Assembly: GCF_046764005.1 (NCBI RefSeq)
Contig: NZ_JBKOFW010000002.1
Span: 124,001 to 188,000 of the forward strand
Length of the DNA: 64,000 nt
Source of the DNA: Oryzobacter faecalis
Lineage (GTDB): Bacteria > Actinomycetota > Actinomycetes > Actinomycetales > Dermatophilaceae
Reading direction: 5' to 3'
Each line of letters opens with the position of its first letter. Within the stretch, counting starts at the first letter, position 1. Positions 26,442 to 34,880 of this stretch are shown piece after piece. A model generated the notes under the pieces. It ran no database searches, was not told the origin of the DNA, and saw only the letters and a list, made by a program, of their open reading frames with translations. The position numbers and the translations under genes were made by a program.

Positions 26442-28151
26442 CTACCGCCCCTCGAGGGCGTCGAGGATGCGCCGCTCGCGCTCTGCCGACCAGTTCGGCG
26501 GGTCGGTGACGGCGACCCACGCGCGCAGGTGGGCCTCGCTGGAGTACTTGTGCCCGAACCCGTCCGGCACCGAGTCGGCCCCCGGCATGTCGAGGAGGAC
26601 CTGCCACATCGTCACGACGGGGAACCATCCCATCCGCTCGGACACGTCGGGCCCGCGCTCGCTGTCGGAGAGCCACTCCGGCCGCTCGAAGGCGAGGTCG
26701 CTCGAGAAGAACGTCACCGGGTCGGAGGCGTGCTGCAGGTAGGCGACCCGCGTCGGCCCCCACGGCCCGGGCGTCCGTTCCGCGCCGCCGTGCTCGTCGA
26801 GGAACCGCACCGTCCGGCCTTGCTCGTACACGGGAAGGGCTGCGGGAGAACCCTCGTCGCGTTCCAGGGTGAGCCGGTCGTGGAGCTCGTTGACGAAGGG
26901 GGGCCCCACCATCAGCGCGCCGTCGATCGAGGCACCGAGGATGTTGACGGAGGACAGCACGCCCTCGACACCCTTCGACCCCAGCGAGAGCCCGTAGAGG
27001 TAGAGGGCCGGCCGCTCGGCCTCCGGCAGCGTGGCCCAGTGGTCACGCACCGTCTCGAACACGACGCGGGAGGTCTCGACCACCTCCTCCTGGTCGGCGA
27101 GCAGCGAGATCCAGCTGGGCAGGTACGAGTACTGGACCCCGGCGATGGCCGTGTCGCCGTTCCAGGCGTACTCGATGGTGTTCGTCGCCCGCCGGTCGAG
27201 GTAGCCCATGCCCGTCGTCGTCGCGACGACGAGGACACGGCGCTCGAACGCGCCGGTCCGCTTGAGCTCGGCGAGGACGAGGTCGGCCCGGCCCTGCGGC
27301 GTCTGCGCGCTCTGCAGCCCGGCGTAGACCCGGATCGGCACCTTGGCGCCCACCCCGTTGACCGCCTCCAGGTTCGCCACGCTCGGCCCGCCCCGGACGA
27401 AGACGCGCCCGTAGCGGCCGAGGTCCTCCCACCGGGTCAGCGACTCGGCGGTGCCGGAGCGCTCGGGCACCGACGGGCGCACCGACCCGTGGGTGCCGAT
27501 GGTGTCCTGCGGCGCGAACACCGCGTTGGCGCCGGCGAAGAAGCCGCGGACGATGACGCCGGTCCACAGTCCCCAGAACAGGGCGACGACGAGGCCCACC
27601 CCGATGACGCGCGACAGCCGAGGCGGCAGCCGCCGACCGAACCACCCGACCGAGGCCCGGGCCAGCTGGCGGATGCTGCGCCCGATGAGGAGCAGGGCGG
27701 TCGCGAGCAGGACGGTGACGAGGACGACGACGGGCCAGATCGTCGCGGACGTCGGCTCCATCCCGAAGGTGCGACGCAGCTCGTTCTGCCAGCCGACGAG
27801 CCGCCACGCGTTGAGGACCGCACCGAGGAGACCGAGCCCGACGAGGACGGCCGTCGCGCCCGTGCGGACCCGTCCGCGCAGCCCCGGGATGCCGAGGTAG
27901 TCCCAGACGGCCTGCGCGCTCGCCCCGAAGCCGTACCCGACGGCGACCGTGACCCCCGAGACGACGCCCTGCTGCCAGGCGGCGCGCGGCAGCAGCGAGG
28001 GGACGAGGCTCGCCGCGAACGCCCACGTCGCGCAGGTGAGCCCGACGCCGCTGAGCGCACGGTCGAACACGCGCTCGGCGCGACCGAGCACGGGCAGCCA
28101 CGTGCTCGCCCGGACACGGGCGGTGGCCGACTCGACGAAGGCGACGGTCAC
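26442..28151 (-). CDS. Membrane alpha/beta-hydrolase-like protein (Abhydrolase_9 type)
   Basis: About 569 residues. Four or five membrane segments in the first ~230 residues (LVPSLLPRAAWQQGVVSG, then LLGAVLNAWRLV) form the N-terminal Abhydrolase_9 domain. A C-terminal alpha/beta-hydrolase-like domain follows, with the elbow YLYGLSLGSKGVE carrying the presumed nucleophile serine, plus YLQHASDPVTFF and GHKYSS late in the chain supplying acid and histidine candidates. Such two-part proteins are widespread in actinobacteria and untested to my knowledge. It ends one base from the convergent PfkB gene. The GTG at 28151 is used; the longer upstream frame is proline-rich and unconserved. Confidence 0.85.
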   Translation of the reverse strand: MTVAFVESATARVRASTWLPVLGRAERVFDRALSGVGLTCATWAFAASLVPSLLPRAAWQQGVVSGVTVAVGYGFGASAQAVWDYLGIPGLRGRVRTGATAVLVGLGLLGAVLNAWRLVGWQNELRRTFGMEPTSATIWPVVVLVTVLLATALLLIGRSIRQLARASVGWFGRRLPPRLSRVIGVGLVVALFWGLWTGVIVRGFFAGANAVFAPQDTIGTHGSVRPSVPERSGTAESLTRWEDLGRYGRVFVRGGPSVANLEAVNGVGAKVPIRVYAGLQSAQTPQGRADLVLAELKRTGAFERRVLVVATTTGMGYLDRRATNTIEYAWNGDTAIAGVQYSYLPSWISLLADQEEVVETSRVVFETVRDHWATLPEAERPALYLYGLSLGSKGVEGVLSSVNILGASIDGALMVGPPFVNELHDRLTLERDEGSPAALPVYEQGRTVRFLDEHGGAERTPGPWGPTRVAYLQHASDPVTFFSSDLAFERPEWLSDSERGPDVSERMGWFPVVTMWQVLLDMPGADSVPDGFGHKYSSEAHLRAWVAVTDPPNWSAERERRILDALEGR

Positions 28152-28211
28152 GGCAGGCCCCTCACGGCTGCTCGGGCGGGTCGGGACGGCAGTCGTCGGA
28201 GGCCGCGGTCC

Positions 28212-28232
28212 CGGATGCCGACGCGGCATCCG
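28212..28232. repeat. Small perfect hairpin
   Basis: Nine-base perfect arms (28212-28220, 28224-28232) with loop ACG, in the divergent spacer between the hydrolase and acetyltransferase genes. Role unknown. Confidence 0.5.
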
Positions 28233-28343
28233 TGCCACTGTAGGACGCCACCCCCGGGTCGCCCGAGGCTTTTCGGGGTGCGGTCAGGGGGAGCTCGGGG
28301 TGCACCCCGGCGTCCTGCGGGCGGGCCCCCGTGGTGGACGGTG

Positions 28344-28370
28344 GCCCCGGGCCCCGGGCCCCGGGCGCCG
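28344..28370. repeat. Short tandem repeat of GGCCCCG
   Basis: About three and a half 7-base units of GGCCCCG just before the GNAT gene ribosome binding site. It may be slippage-prone low complexity. Confidence 0.5.
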
Positions 28371-28403
28371 CCGGGGTGAGAGGGTGGCCCCGGAGGTGGT
28401 GGC

Positions 28404-28718
28404 ATGACCGACGAGGTCGAGGTGACGCGCAACGACGACGAGGGCCGCTTCGAGGCCCGGGTCGACGGGGCCCTCGCGGGCTTCGCTGCCTTCCACGAGA
28501 CCCAGCACGTCATCGTGTTCACCCACACCGAGGTCGACCCCGCCTTCGAGGGTCGGGGGGTCGGCGCCGCGCTGGCGCGTGGTGCGCTCGACGCCGTGCG
28601 GGCGCAGGGCACCCACGAGGTCAAGCCCCTCTGCCCGTTCATCCGGGCCTGGATCCAGCGTCATCCCGAGTACCAGGACCTCGTCCACCACCCCGGCCCG
28701 CCGGAGCCCGTGGGCTGA
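28404..28718 (+). CDS. Small GNAT-type N-acetyltransferase (YjdJ-like)
   Basis: About 104 residues, matching the minimal single-domain GNAT (GNAT_acetyltr_2/YjdJ) group. It has FTHTEVDPAFEGRGVGAALARGALD, with the acetyl-CoA-binding R-G-x-G-x-A turn, and PLCPFIRAWIQRHPEYQDLV, the conserved C-terminal block with the cysteine. The natural substrate is unknown. GGAGGTGG precedes the ATG. Confidence 0.92.
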   Translation: MTDEVEVTRNDDEGRFEARVDGALAGFAAFHETQHVIVFTHTEVDPAFEGRGVGAALARGALDAVRAQGTHEVKPLCPFIRAWIQRHPEYQDLVHHPGPPEPVG

Positions 28719-28824
28719 CGAGTCATTCGTCGGCGGCGGGTGACGAGCCGGGCCCCTCGACCGTCACCCCGGTGAGCGCCCGTCATCCGCGGCGGCCGCC
28801 GTCACCGAACCGAAGGAGCCCGCC

Positions 28825-28869
28825 ATGCACCTGAGCCTCTTCGGGGTCGGGGGTCGCGTGCGAGGCTGA
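28825..28869 (+). CDS. Putative 14-residue upstream ORF
   Basis: ATG with a good AAGGAG seven bases upstream encodes MHLSLFGVGGRVRG and stops four bases before the GTG of the phosphoesterase gene. It may be a leader peptide coupling translation. No specific amino acid run suggests attenuation. Confidence 0.35.
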   Translation: MHLSLFGVGGRVRG

Positions 28870-28873
28870 GGGG

Positions 28874-29389
28874 GTGAGCAGCGACGGCGTCCGGGTCCTC
28901 GTCATCTCCGACACCCACGTGCCGCACCGGGCTCGCGACCTCCCGGACGCGGTCTGGGCGGAGGTCGACCGCGCCGACCTCGTCGTCCACGCGGGCGACT
29001 GGGTCGACATCGGCCTCCTCGACACCCTCGGGGCACGCAGCCGGCGGCTGCTCGCGTGCTGGGGCAACAACGACGGGCCGGCCCTCCGCGCGCGGCTGCC
29101 CGAGGTCGCGAGGGCGACGGTCGAGGGCGTGCGGGTGTCCGTCGTCCACGAGACGGGACCGAAGGACCGGCGGGGCGAGCGGATGCGTGCGCTGTACCCC
29201 GACACCGACCTGCTCGTGTTCGGGCACAGCCACATCCCGTGGGACACCACCCACGCCGGCCTGCGGCTGCTCAACCCCGGCTCGCCCACCGACCGGCGGC
29301 GCGAGCCGCACTGCACCTACCTCACGCTGCGGCTGGCGGGCGGCCTCGTCGAGGACGTCGTCCTCCACCGCCTTCCGCCGCGCACCTGA
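28874..29389 (+). CDS. YfcE-type metallophosphoesterase
   Basis: About 171 residues, the usual size of YfcE/MJ0936-type phosphodiesterases. Metal-binding motifs in order: VISDTHVPH, VVHAGDWVD, WGNNDG, VVHETG (where GH or HG is usual) and FGHSHIPW, followed by LNPGSPTDRR. Family members hydrolyse small phosphodiesters with Mn or other metals. The histidine of the penultimate motif is present but followed by ETG, a mild deviation. The start GTG is only four bases after the putative upstream ORF. Confidence 0.92.
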   Translation: MSSDGVRVLVISDTHVPHRARDLPDAVWAEVDRADLVVHAGDWVDIGLLDTLGARSRRLLACWGNNDGPALRARLPEVARATVEGVRVSVVHETGPKDRRGERMRALYPDTDLLVFGHSHIPWDTTHAGLRLLNPGSPTDRRREPHCTYLTLRLAGGLVEDVVLHRLPPRT

Positions 29390-29465
29390 CCACCCGGGGA
29401 GGACGGAGCCGGTCGCCGCGCACCGTGTGGTGCGTGGCGACCGGCTCCTGGGTGTCTGCCCGGTC

Positions 29466-29487
29466 CCACCGGCCGTCGGGCCGGTGG
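29466..29487. terminator. Hairpin between convergent genes
   Basis: Perfect 9-bp stem (29466-29474 with 29479-29487, loop GTCG) between the phosphoesterase and peroxiredoxin genes, which converge. No T run. A likely bidirectional terminator. Confidence 0.55.
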
Positions 29488-29503
29488 CTGTGCTCGCCGG
29501 CGG

Positions 29504-30133
29504 TCAGGCCGGCGCGTCGGCGAAGCGCAGGTACGGCTTCACCTCGTCGACGTTCTTGAAGCGCTCCCGCGCGTCGTCGGTGGCGATGGTCGGCGCGACG
29601 ATGACGCGCTCGCCCGGCGTCCACTCGACGGGCGTGGAGATGGGGTTGCGGTCGGTCGCCTGGAGGGCGTCGAGGGCGCGGAGGATCTCGGCGAAGTTGC
29701 GGCCCACCGACTTCGGGTACGTGATGGTGAGGCGCACCTTGTTGTTCGGGTCGATGAGGAAGACCGAACGCACCGTGGAGGTGTCGCCCTCGCCGGGGTG
29801 GATCATGTCGTAGGCCTGCGAGACGGCGCGGTCCTGGTCGCCGATGATCGGGAACTCGACGGCGGTGCCGCCGACCTCGGCGATGTCGGGGATCCACTTC
29901 GCGTGGTCCTCGACCGAGTCGACCGACACGGCGATCGGCTTGGCGTTGCGGGCCGCGAACTCGCCCGAGAGCGCCGCGGTGCGGCCCAGCTCGGTCGTGC
30001 AGACCGGGGTGAAGTCGGCGGGGTGCGAGAAGAGGACGGCCCAGGAGCCGTCCTTCCACGCGTGGAAGTCGATGGGCCCGGCCGTCGTGTCGGCGGTGAA
30101 GTCCGGGGCGGTGTCGCCGAGACGGATGCTCAT
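29504..30133 (-). CDS. 1-Cys peroxiredoxin (Prx6 family)
   Basis: About 209 residues, full length. The peroxidatic cysteine lies in FSHPADFTPVCTTELG near residue 45, then SVDSVEDHAKWIPDI and the Prx6-type C-terminal region FLIDPNNKVRLTITYPKSVGRNFAEILRALDALQ. No resolving cysteine is seen, fitting the 1-Cys group. It reduces hydrogen and alkyl peroxides in the cytoplasm. GAGGAGTGATCC lies before the ATG. A strong dyad sits just upstream and is probably its operator. The gene stands alone. Confidence 0.94.
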   Translation of the reverse strand: MSIRLGDTAPDFTADTTAGPIDFHAWKDGSWAVLFSHPADFTPVCTTELGRTAALSGEFAARNAKPIAVSVDSVEDHAKWIPDIAEVGGTAVEFPIIGDQDRAVSQAYDMIHPGEGDTSTVRSVFLIDPNNKVRLTITYPKSVGRNFAEILRALDALQATDRNPISTPVEWTPGERVIVAPTIATDDARERFKNVDEVKPYLRFADAPA

Positions 30134-30147
30134 GGATCACTCCTCGT

Positions 30148-30176
30148 TTGGATAACGGTTAGTTGACGTTATCGAA
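30148..30176. promoter_or_regulatory. Dyad operator upstream of the peroxiredoxin
   Basis: Inverted repeat GATAACG (30151-30157) and CGTTATC (30167-30173), nine bases apart, with arms extending to ten bases at one mismatch (30148-30157, 30167-30176). It is A+T rich for this genome and 15-43 bases upstream of the start codon. The cognate regulator is not in view. Confidence 0.6.
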
Positions 30177-30277
30177 GGGAGTCACGCCGCGTCTCGCCCT
30201 GCCCGCATCGTGGGCACGACGCTAGCCGGGGCCGGCCGGGTCCGGGGCGCCGTCTCGCCCTCCGGCCCCGCGACGGG

Positions 30278-30331
30278 CACCGAACCTCCGGCGGGACGCC
30301 CGATATCGGGGGTCCCGGCGGAGGTTCGGTG
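30278..30331. repeat. Long intergenic palindrome, family C (copy 2)
   Basis: 13-bp perfect arms (30278-30290, 30319-30331) and a central CCCGATATCGGG at 30299-30310, matching the arms and centre of the copy at 7385-7442. The bases between arm and centre are also partly self-complementary but differ from copy 1. Confidence 0.8.
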
Positions 30332-30351
30332 GCCGGCCTCGGTGCGTCGGG

Positions 30352-30801
30352 ATGCGCGAGCGCCCCAACCCCGGGCGGGGTCCGGCGCGTTCACCTCTCG
30401 TGAGGACGACCGCCGCCGCCGCGCTGGGCCTGCTCCTGCTCACCGGATGCGCCACCCGGGGACCGGAGGACGCCACACCGGGGCGCGCCGCGTCCTCGGC
30501 CACGGCGCCGACCTCGGGCCCGACCTCGAGCCCGGCCCCCGACCCGGTGCAGGCGTGCGTGCGCCAGGTGACCTACTGGGTCGGGGAGTCGCTGCGCGCC
30601 GCGCCGGACCAGGGCTTCGACTACCAGCACATGGGCCTGTCGGGCGCGACGTACGGGGTGGTCCGCAGCCTCACCGCCGAGGCGCGGGCCGCCACCGGCG
30701 ACGTCGACGCCCTCGTCGCGCGGCGGTCACTGGAGGAGTGCCGCACCCTCCGGGGGTCCGGGTCGACCGCGGGCTCGGACCCCGGCACCGGGTGGCCCTG
30801 A
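30352..30801 (+). CDS. Small secreted lipoprotein
   Basis: About 149 residues from the ATG at 30352, or 133 from a GTG at 30400. A signal peptide with lipobox (LGLLLLTGCATRG) predicts lipid attachment at the cysteine. A Ser/Thr/Pro linker follows, then a ~90-residue domain with VQACVRQVTYWVGESLR and LVARRSLEECRTL, having two cysteines. I do not recognise the domain. The shorter start gives a more typical signal-peptide length; neither start has a clear ribosome binding site. Confidence 0.7.
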   Translation: MRERPNPGRGPARSPLVRTTAAAALGLLLLTGCATRGPEDATPGRAASSATAPTSGPTSSPAPDPVQACVRQVTYWVGESLRAAPDQGFDYQHMGLSGATYGVVRSLTAEARAATGDVDALVARRSLEECRTLRGSGSTAGSDPGTGWP

Positions 30802-30808
30802 CCGGCCC

Positions 30809-31714
30809 CTACCAGTCGGCGCCGGAGCAGTGCGCGTGGTCGCGCGACTCGACCTGGATCGTCGCGTGCGCGATGCCGAACCGCTCGCGGAGCAGCTCGG
30901 TCGCGAGCGCGAGGACGGCGGAGGACGCCCGCTCGTCGGCGACGAGGTGGACCGTCGCGACGTTCATCCCCGACGTCAGCGTCCAGACGTGGAGGTCGTG
31001 GACGTCGGTGACGCCGTCGAGCGCGGTGAGCGCCCCGACGAGGTCGGTCGGCTCCATCCCCCGGGGGGCGTGCTGCCCGAGCACGGCGAGCACCTCGCGG
31101 CCCAGCAGCACGGCTCGCACCGCCACGAACACCGCGATGGCGAGCGCGACCACGGTGTCCCACAGCACGTTCCCCGTGGAGGCGACGAGGACGCCGGCGA
31201 CGACGACACCCACGGACCCGAGCGTGTCGGCGACGACCTCGAGGTAGGCGCCCCTGACGTTCAGGCTCTCCGACGCCCCGCCGCGCAGCAGGGCGAGGGC
31301 GACGAGGTTGACGACGAGGCCCACCGCCCCCACGGCGACCATCGCGCCGGACGCGACCTCCGGGTCCGCGGCCCCGAACCGCGCCACGGCCTCGACGACG
31401 ACGTACACCGACACCACGAGCATGAGGACGACGGCCAACCCCGACGCGAACACCTCGGCCCGGTAGGAGCCGAAGGTCCGGCGGCCGCTCGGGTCGGGCC
31501 GGGTGGCGAGGCGCGTCGCGACGAGCGCGGCCGTGAGGGTCGCGACGTCGGCGGCCATGTGCCCCGCGTCCGAGAGCAGGGCGAGCGACCCCGAGACCAG
31601 GCCCGCGAGGAGCTCGGCGACGAAGAACGCGCCCACGAGGACGACGGCGACCAGGAGCCGCCAGCGGTGCCGTCCCCCGGCGTGCTCGGCGACGTGACCG
31701 TGACCGTGCCCCAT
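30809..31714 (-). CDS. Cation diffusion facilitator (CzcD/ZitB-like metal exporter)
   Basis: About 301 residues, six membrane segments. A histidine-rich N-terminus (MGHGHGHVAEHAGGRHR) is typical of zinc CDF proteins. Metal sites are in LLSDAGHMAADV (segment II) and EVVADTLGSVGV (segment V). The cytoplasmic C-terminal domain follows with VHDLHVWTLTSGMNVATVHLV. The family exports Zn or similar divalent metals in exchange for protons. GGAGAGGT precedes the ATG at 31714. A ZIP-type importer gene lies 3 kb away but is not linked. Confidence 0.93.
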   Translation of the reverse strand: MGHGHGHVAEHAGGRHRWRLLVAVVLVGAFFVAELLAGLVSGSLALLSDAGHMAADVATLTAALVATRLATRPDPSGRRTFGSYRAEVFASGLAVVLMLVVSVYVVVEAVARFGAADPEVASGAMVAVGAVGLVVNLVALALLRGGASESLNVRGAYLEVVADTLGSVGVVVAGVLVASTGNVLWDTVVALAIAVFVAVRAVLLGREVLAVLGQHAPRGMEPTDLVGALTALDGVTDVHDLHVWTLTSGMNVATVHLVADERASSAVLALATELLRERFGIAHATIQVESRDHAHCSGADW

Positions 31715-31814
31715 GACCACCTCTCCTCGGACGGCGGGTCCGCCCTCAGGGTAGGTCAGGGTCCGTTCACCTCTCGTCACCCCGGCCGTCGGTGCCGTCG
31801 GTGAGGATGGGGCG

Positions 31815-32279
31815 ATGAGTACTCCAGAGCAGGTCCGTCGGGTCCACCAGCTGCGGGTCGTCGTCGAGGCGGCCGACTACGACGAGGCGGTGCGGTTCTA
31901 CCGCGACGTCCTCGGGATGCCGGAGGCGATGGCGTTCGCCGAGGGTGGCGACGACCGCGTCGCCATCCTCGAGGCCGGCCGCGCCACCCTCGAGATCGCC
32001 AACCCGACCCACAAGCGCGTCATCGACGAGGTCGAGGCCGGGGGGCGCCCCAGCCCGCGCATCCGCCTCGCGTTCGAGGTCGACGACTCGGCGGCGGCGA
32101 CCGATGCCGCCGTGGAGGCAGGTGCCGGCCTCGTGGCGGCCCCCGTCCTCACCCCCTGGCTGAGCCTGAACTCCCGCCTCGACGCACCCGCCGACCTCCA
32201 GATCACCCTCTTCCAGGAGACCGTGAGTGGCGAGGAGCGTTCGTGGACAGCGGGTTTCGGTACCGACGACACCCGCTGA
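31815..32279 (+). CDS. VOC superfamily (glyoxalase-like) protein
   Basis: About 154 residues, one vicinal-oxygen-chelate module: VHQLRVVVEAADYDEAVRFYRDVLGM, then RATLEIA, IRLAFEVDD and DAPADLQITLFQE. Potential metal ligands are visible (His in VHQLR, Glu in LEIA) but the usual final glutamate is within LFQE. Members include glyoxalases, dioxygenases and resistance proteins, so the reaction is undecided. It is transcribed divergently from the CDF gene. Confidence 0.85.
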   Translation: MSTPEQVRRVHQLRVVVEAADYDEAVRFYRDVLGMPEAMAFAEGGDDRVAILEAGRATLEIANPTHKRVIDEVEAGGRPSPRIRLAFEVDDSAAATDAAVEAGAGLVAAPVLTPWLSLNSRLDAPADLQITLFQETVSGEERSWTAGFGTDDTR

Positions 32280-32394
32280 GGGCAGTTCGCAGCGCCGCCC
32301 AGACACGCCGACGGAGGGGCTCCCCGACGCGACGTCAGGGACGCAGGCTGCCGCGCCCCCGGTGAGGAGGACGCGGCGGCCGTCGTGCGGTGCG

Positions 32395-33276
32395 TCAGTC
32401 GCAGCAGATGTTGTAGCCGCGACCCATCCAGAACGACGTCGGGTTCGGGTTGGTGAGGTTCGGGTCGCCGACGCTCGTCGCCGCGCCCGTTGCCCGGCCG
32501 GGGCGCATCTCGACGTGGGTGTGCGCCGCACCCGAGCTCGAGACCCCGCGCCAGTCCTCGACACCGATTCGCTGACCCTTGGCGATCGACTGCCCGACCG
32601 ACAGGGCCGCGGGGTCGAGGTGGAGGTAGACCAGCGTCTTGTCCAGGCCGGCGTCGTAGATCGCCAGCTGCGACAGGCCACCCGACCCCCGGGCGCCCTG
32701 GGTGACGCGGGTGACGGTGCCGCCGATCATCGCGTACACCGGGGCGCCGATGCCGCGGGCCATGTCGGTCCCCTCGTGGCGACCGGAGGTGGTGAGGTAG
32801 CCGTCGAAGTAGGCGGTGATCCGCCCGCTCGCCTTGTACAGGCCGGTCGTCATCCGGCTGTTCGAGGCGTTCCCGACGACGTGGCCGGCGTTCCGGTTCT
32901 TGATCGTCGACTTCAGGTTCACCTTCGACCCGCTGAGGACCGCGTCGATGGAGCCGGCCCACCCGCTCTTGGAGAAGACGGTGACGGCGGCCGCCTCGCG
33001 GTTCCAGACCGAGGCGGCATTGTTCTTGACGCACAGGCCGCGACCGCTACCGGCGGTCCGGAACGTCACGCAGCCCGTCCCGGTCCCGTAGTCCTTGACG
33101 CTGCCCCCGAGGTCGACCATCGACCCGGTGTGGTTGCTGTTGTAGTACAGACAGAACTCCCCGGTCTCGCACACCCCGTTCTGCGAGGTGGCGGCCTGGG
33201 CCGCGGGGGACGCGGCCAGCGCCATCCCCGTCACCACGGCGCCGACCCCGGCCAGCGCGGCCTTCCTGACGTCCAT
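32395..33276 (-). CDS. Secreted M23 (LytM-like) peptidase with N-terminal I36-like domain
   Basis: About 293 residues. A clear Sec signal peptide (VVTGMALAASPAAQAATS) is followed by a ~90-residue domain resembling peptidase-inhibitor family I36/SMI (ETGEFCLYYNSNHTGSMVDL, GTGCVTFRTAG). A C-terminal M23 domain follows: RHEGTDMARGIGAPVYAMIGGTVTRV, VYLHLDPAALSVGQSIAKGQRIG, and AAHTHVEMRPG, giving the H-xxx-D and HxH zinc ligands. Family M23 enzymes cut peptidoglycan cross-bridges or serve as inactive LytM regulators; the ligands look intact. The C-terminus has a paired cysteine (YNICCD). Confidence 0.88.
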   Translation of the reverse strand: MDVRKAALAGVGAVVTGMALAASPAAQAATSQNGVCETGEFCLYYNSNHTGSMVDLGGSVKDYGTGTGCVTFRTAGSGRGLCVKNNAASVWNREAAAVTVFSKSGWAGSIDAVLSGSKVNLKSTIKNRNAGHVVGNASNSRMTTGLYKASGRITAYFDGYLTTSGRHEGTDMARGIGAPVYAMIGGTVTRVTQGARGSGGLSQLAIYDAGLDKTLVYLHLDPAALSVGQSIAKGQRIGVEDWRGVSSSGAAHTHVEMRPGRATGAATSVGDPNLTNPNPTSFWMGRGYNICCD

Positions 33277-33398
33277 GCGGATCCCTCCCGTTCCTGAGGC
33301 GAAGACCCCCTCCGCCGCGCCGCATCCTTCCGGCGCCGAGGGCCCGGCGGAATGGGGAGCACTCCCCGCGGGGCAGGTCGCGGCCCCGGGGTCGCCCC

Positions 33399-34610
33399 TC
33401 AGGCGTGGTCGCGCAGGTACCGGCCGAAGTGGGGCACGGTGAAGGCGATGCGGCCGCGCTCGCCGCTGTAGATGAGCCCCTTCTTCAGCAGGGCGTCGCG
33501 GGCGGGCGAGAGCGACTGCGGCTTGCGGTCCAGGTGCGCGGCGACGTCGGCGGTGGGGACGGCCTCACCCTCGTCGCCGAGCCCGACGGCGACCTCGGCC
33601 ATCGCCCGCAGGTACTCGCGCTCACCCGGCGTCGCCCGCTCGTACCGGGAGCCGAAGAACCCGACCGCGAGCTCGGCATCGGCCTCCGGGGCGGCGACCG
33701 CGACGTCATCGGGGGTGATCGGTGAACCAGGAGCCCTGTCCCACACCGCCTTTCCGTAGGCCTGGATGAAGTAGGGGTAGCCTCCCGTGGCCTCGTACAT
33801 CGCCTCGAGGGCCTCGTGGGAGTAGGTGGCGCCCTCCTCCTCGGCCGGCACCACGAGAGCCGCGTCCGCGGCGGACCGGTCGAGCCGGTCGATGCGCGAG
33901 TAGCGGAACAGCCTCTCCGAGTACGACTTCGACGCCGAGAGGACCGCCGGCAGGTGCGGGAGGCCGGCCCCGACGACGATGAGGGGCAGCCCCGACTGGG
34001 AGATCTCGTGGCACGCGGCGCACAGTGCGGAGACGTCGTCCGGGCCGAGGTCCTGCATCTCGTCGACGAAGACGGCGATGCCGCGCCCGGTGTCGGACGC
34101 CATGCCCCCGAGGTCGGACAGCAGCTCGACGAGGTCGATCTCGATGTCGCCGGAGTCGGCCCGCCCCTGGACCGCCGGCACGGTGATGCCCGGGTTCCAG
34201 CGGTCGCGCAGCTTCGTCGCGGTGCGCGCTCGCCCGGTGCCGCCCTCCGACTCGCGCTGGGCGAAGGCCCGCACGACGCCGAGGGCGTGGTCGCCCGCGC
34301 CGCCCGCGGGCCCCAGCTCGCGGACGGCCTGGTGCACCGCCGACGACAGCGGCCGGCGCAGGCTCTGGTCGGGACGCGCCTCGAGCTTGCCGGTGCCCCA
34401 CCCGGCGCGCACGGCCGACGACCGGAGGGCGTTGAGCAGCACCGTCTTGCCCACACCGCGCAGCCCGGTGAGCACGATCGAGCGCTCGGGACGTCCTCGG
34501 GCCACCCGCTCGAGGACGACGTCGAAGGCGTCGAGCTGCTCGTCGCGCCCTGCGAGCTCGGGGGGCCGCTGGCCGGCGCCGGGGGCGTAGGGGTTCCGGA
34601 TCGGGTCCAC
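33399..34610 (-). CDS. AAA/STAND-type ATPase (Orc1/Cdc6-like fold)
   Basis: About 403 residues. Walker A in IVLTGLRGVGKTVLLNAL near residue 45, Walker B/sensor region IAVFVDEMQDLGPDD near residue 180, then LPLIVVGAGLPHLP as sensor 1, and a winged-helix-like C-terminus with DVAAHLDRKPQSLSPARDALLKKGLIYSGERGRIAFTVPHFGRYLRD. Similar single-gene ATPases are frequent in actinobacteria, with no firm function. The GTG start is supported by the conserved DPIRNPYAPGAGQRPPELAGRD beginning. No toxin, transposase or phage gene is adjacent. Confidence 0.85.
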   Translation of the reverse strand: MDPIRNPYAPGAGQRPPELAGRDEQLDAFDVVLERVARGRPERSIVLTGLRGVGKTVLLNALRSSAVRAGWGTGKLEARPDQSLRRPLSSAVHQAVRELGPAGGAGDHALGVVRAFAQRESEGGTGRARTATKLRDRWNPGITVPAVQGRADSGDIEIDLVELLSDLGGMASDTGRGIAVFVDEMQDLGPDDVSALCAACHEISQSGLPLIVVGAGLPHLPAVLSASKSYSERLFRYSRIDRLDRSAADAALVVPAEEEGATYSHEALEAMYEATGGYPYFIQAYGKAVWDRAPGSPITPDDVAVAAPEADAELAVGFFGSRYERATPGEREYLRAMAEVAVGLGDEGEAVPTADVAAHLDRKPQSLSPARDALLKKGLIYSGERGRIAFTVPHFGRYLRDHA

Positions 34611-34868
34611 GATCGCAGCGTATGGGCCTCTCTAGCGGATTCCCGAGACATCGCGATAGAGCCCGATCGCGTGTCGCGGTGGCGGCGGTCTGCGCCGGCA
34701 CCGGGGCCCGCGTCCGCGCCGGTCGAGGTGACAGGAGACCGGATCCGGGATCGGGTCCACCTCGACTCGTCGGCTGCAGGGAGGCCTCCTGCGCGCGTCT
34801 TCGCGATTCGCTGGACGACCCGAAACGTCGACATCCTCGGGCTCGTCCACCGACCTCGGCGACCTCGC

Positions 34869-34874
34869 TAGCGT
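34869..34874 (+). promoter_or_regulatory. Candidate -10 box (TAGCGT), leaderless start
   Basis: TAGCGT lies six bases before the GTG at 34881 of the ZIP gene, with no Shine-Dalgarno. Confidence 0.4.
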
Positions 34875-34880
34875 GGTGGC

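Noticed and set aside
25551..28379. 942-residue plus-strand ORF across the kinase and hydrolase genes
   Set aside because: Out-of-frame shadow rich in Arg, Pro and Thr; both true genes have family motifs.
33399..34610. Defence or phage-related STAND ATPase
   Set aside because: No effector domain and no defence, phage or transposase gene nearby; left as a generic AAA ATPase.
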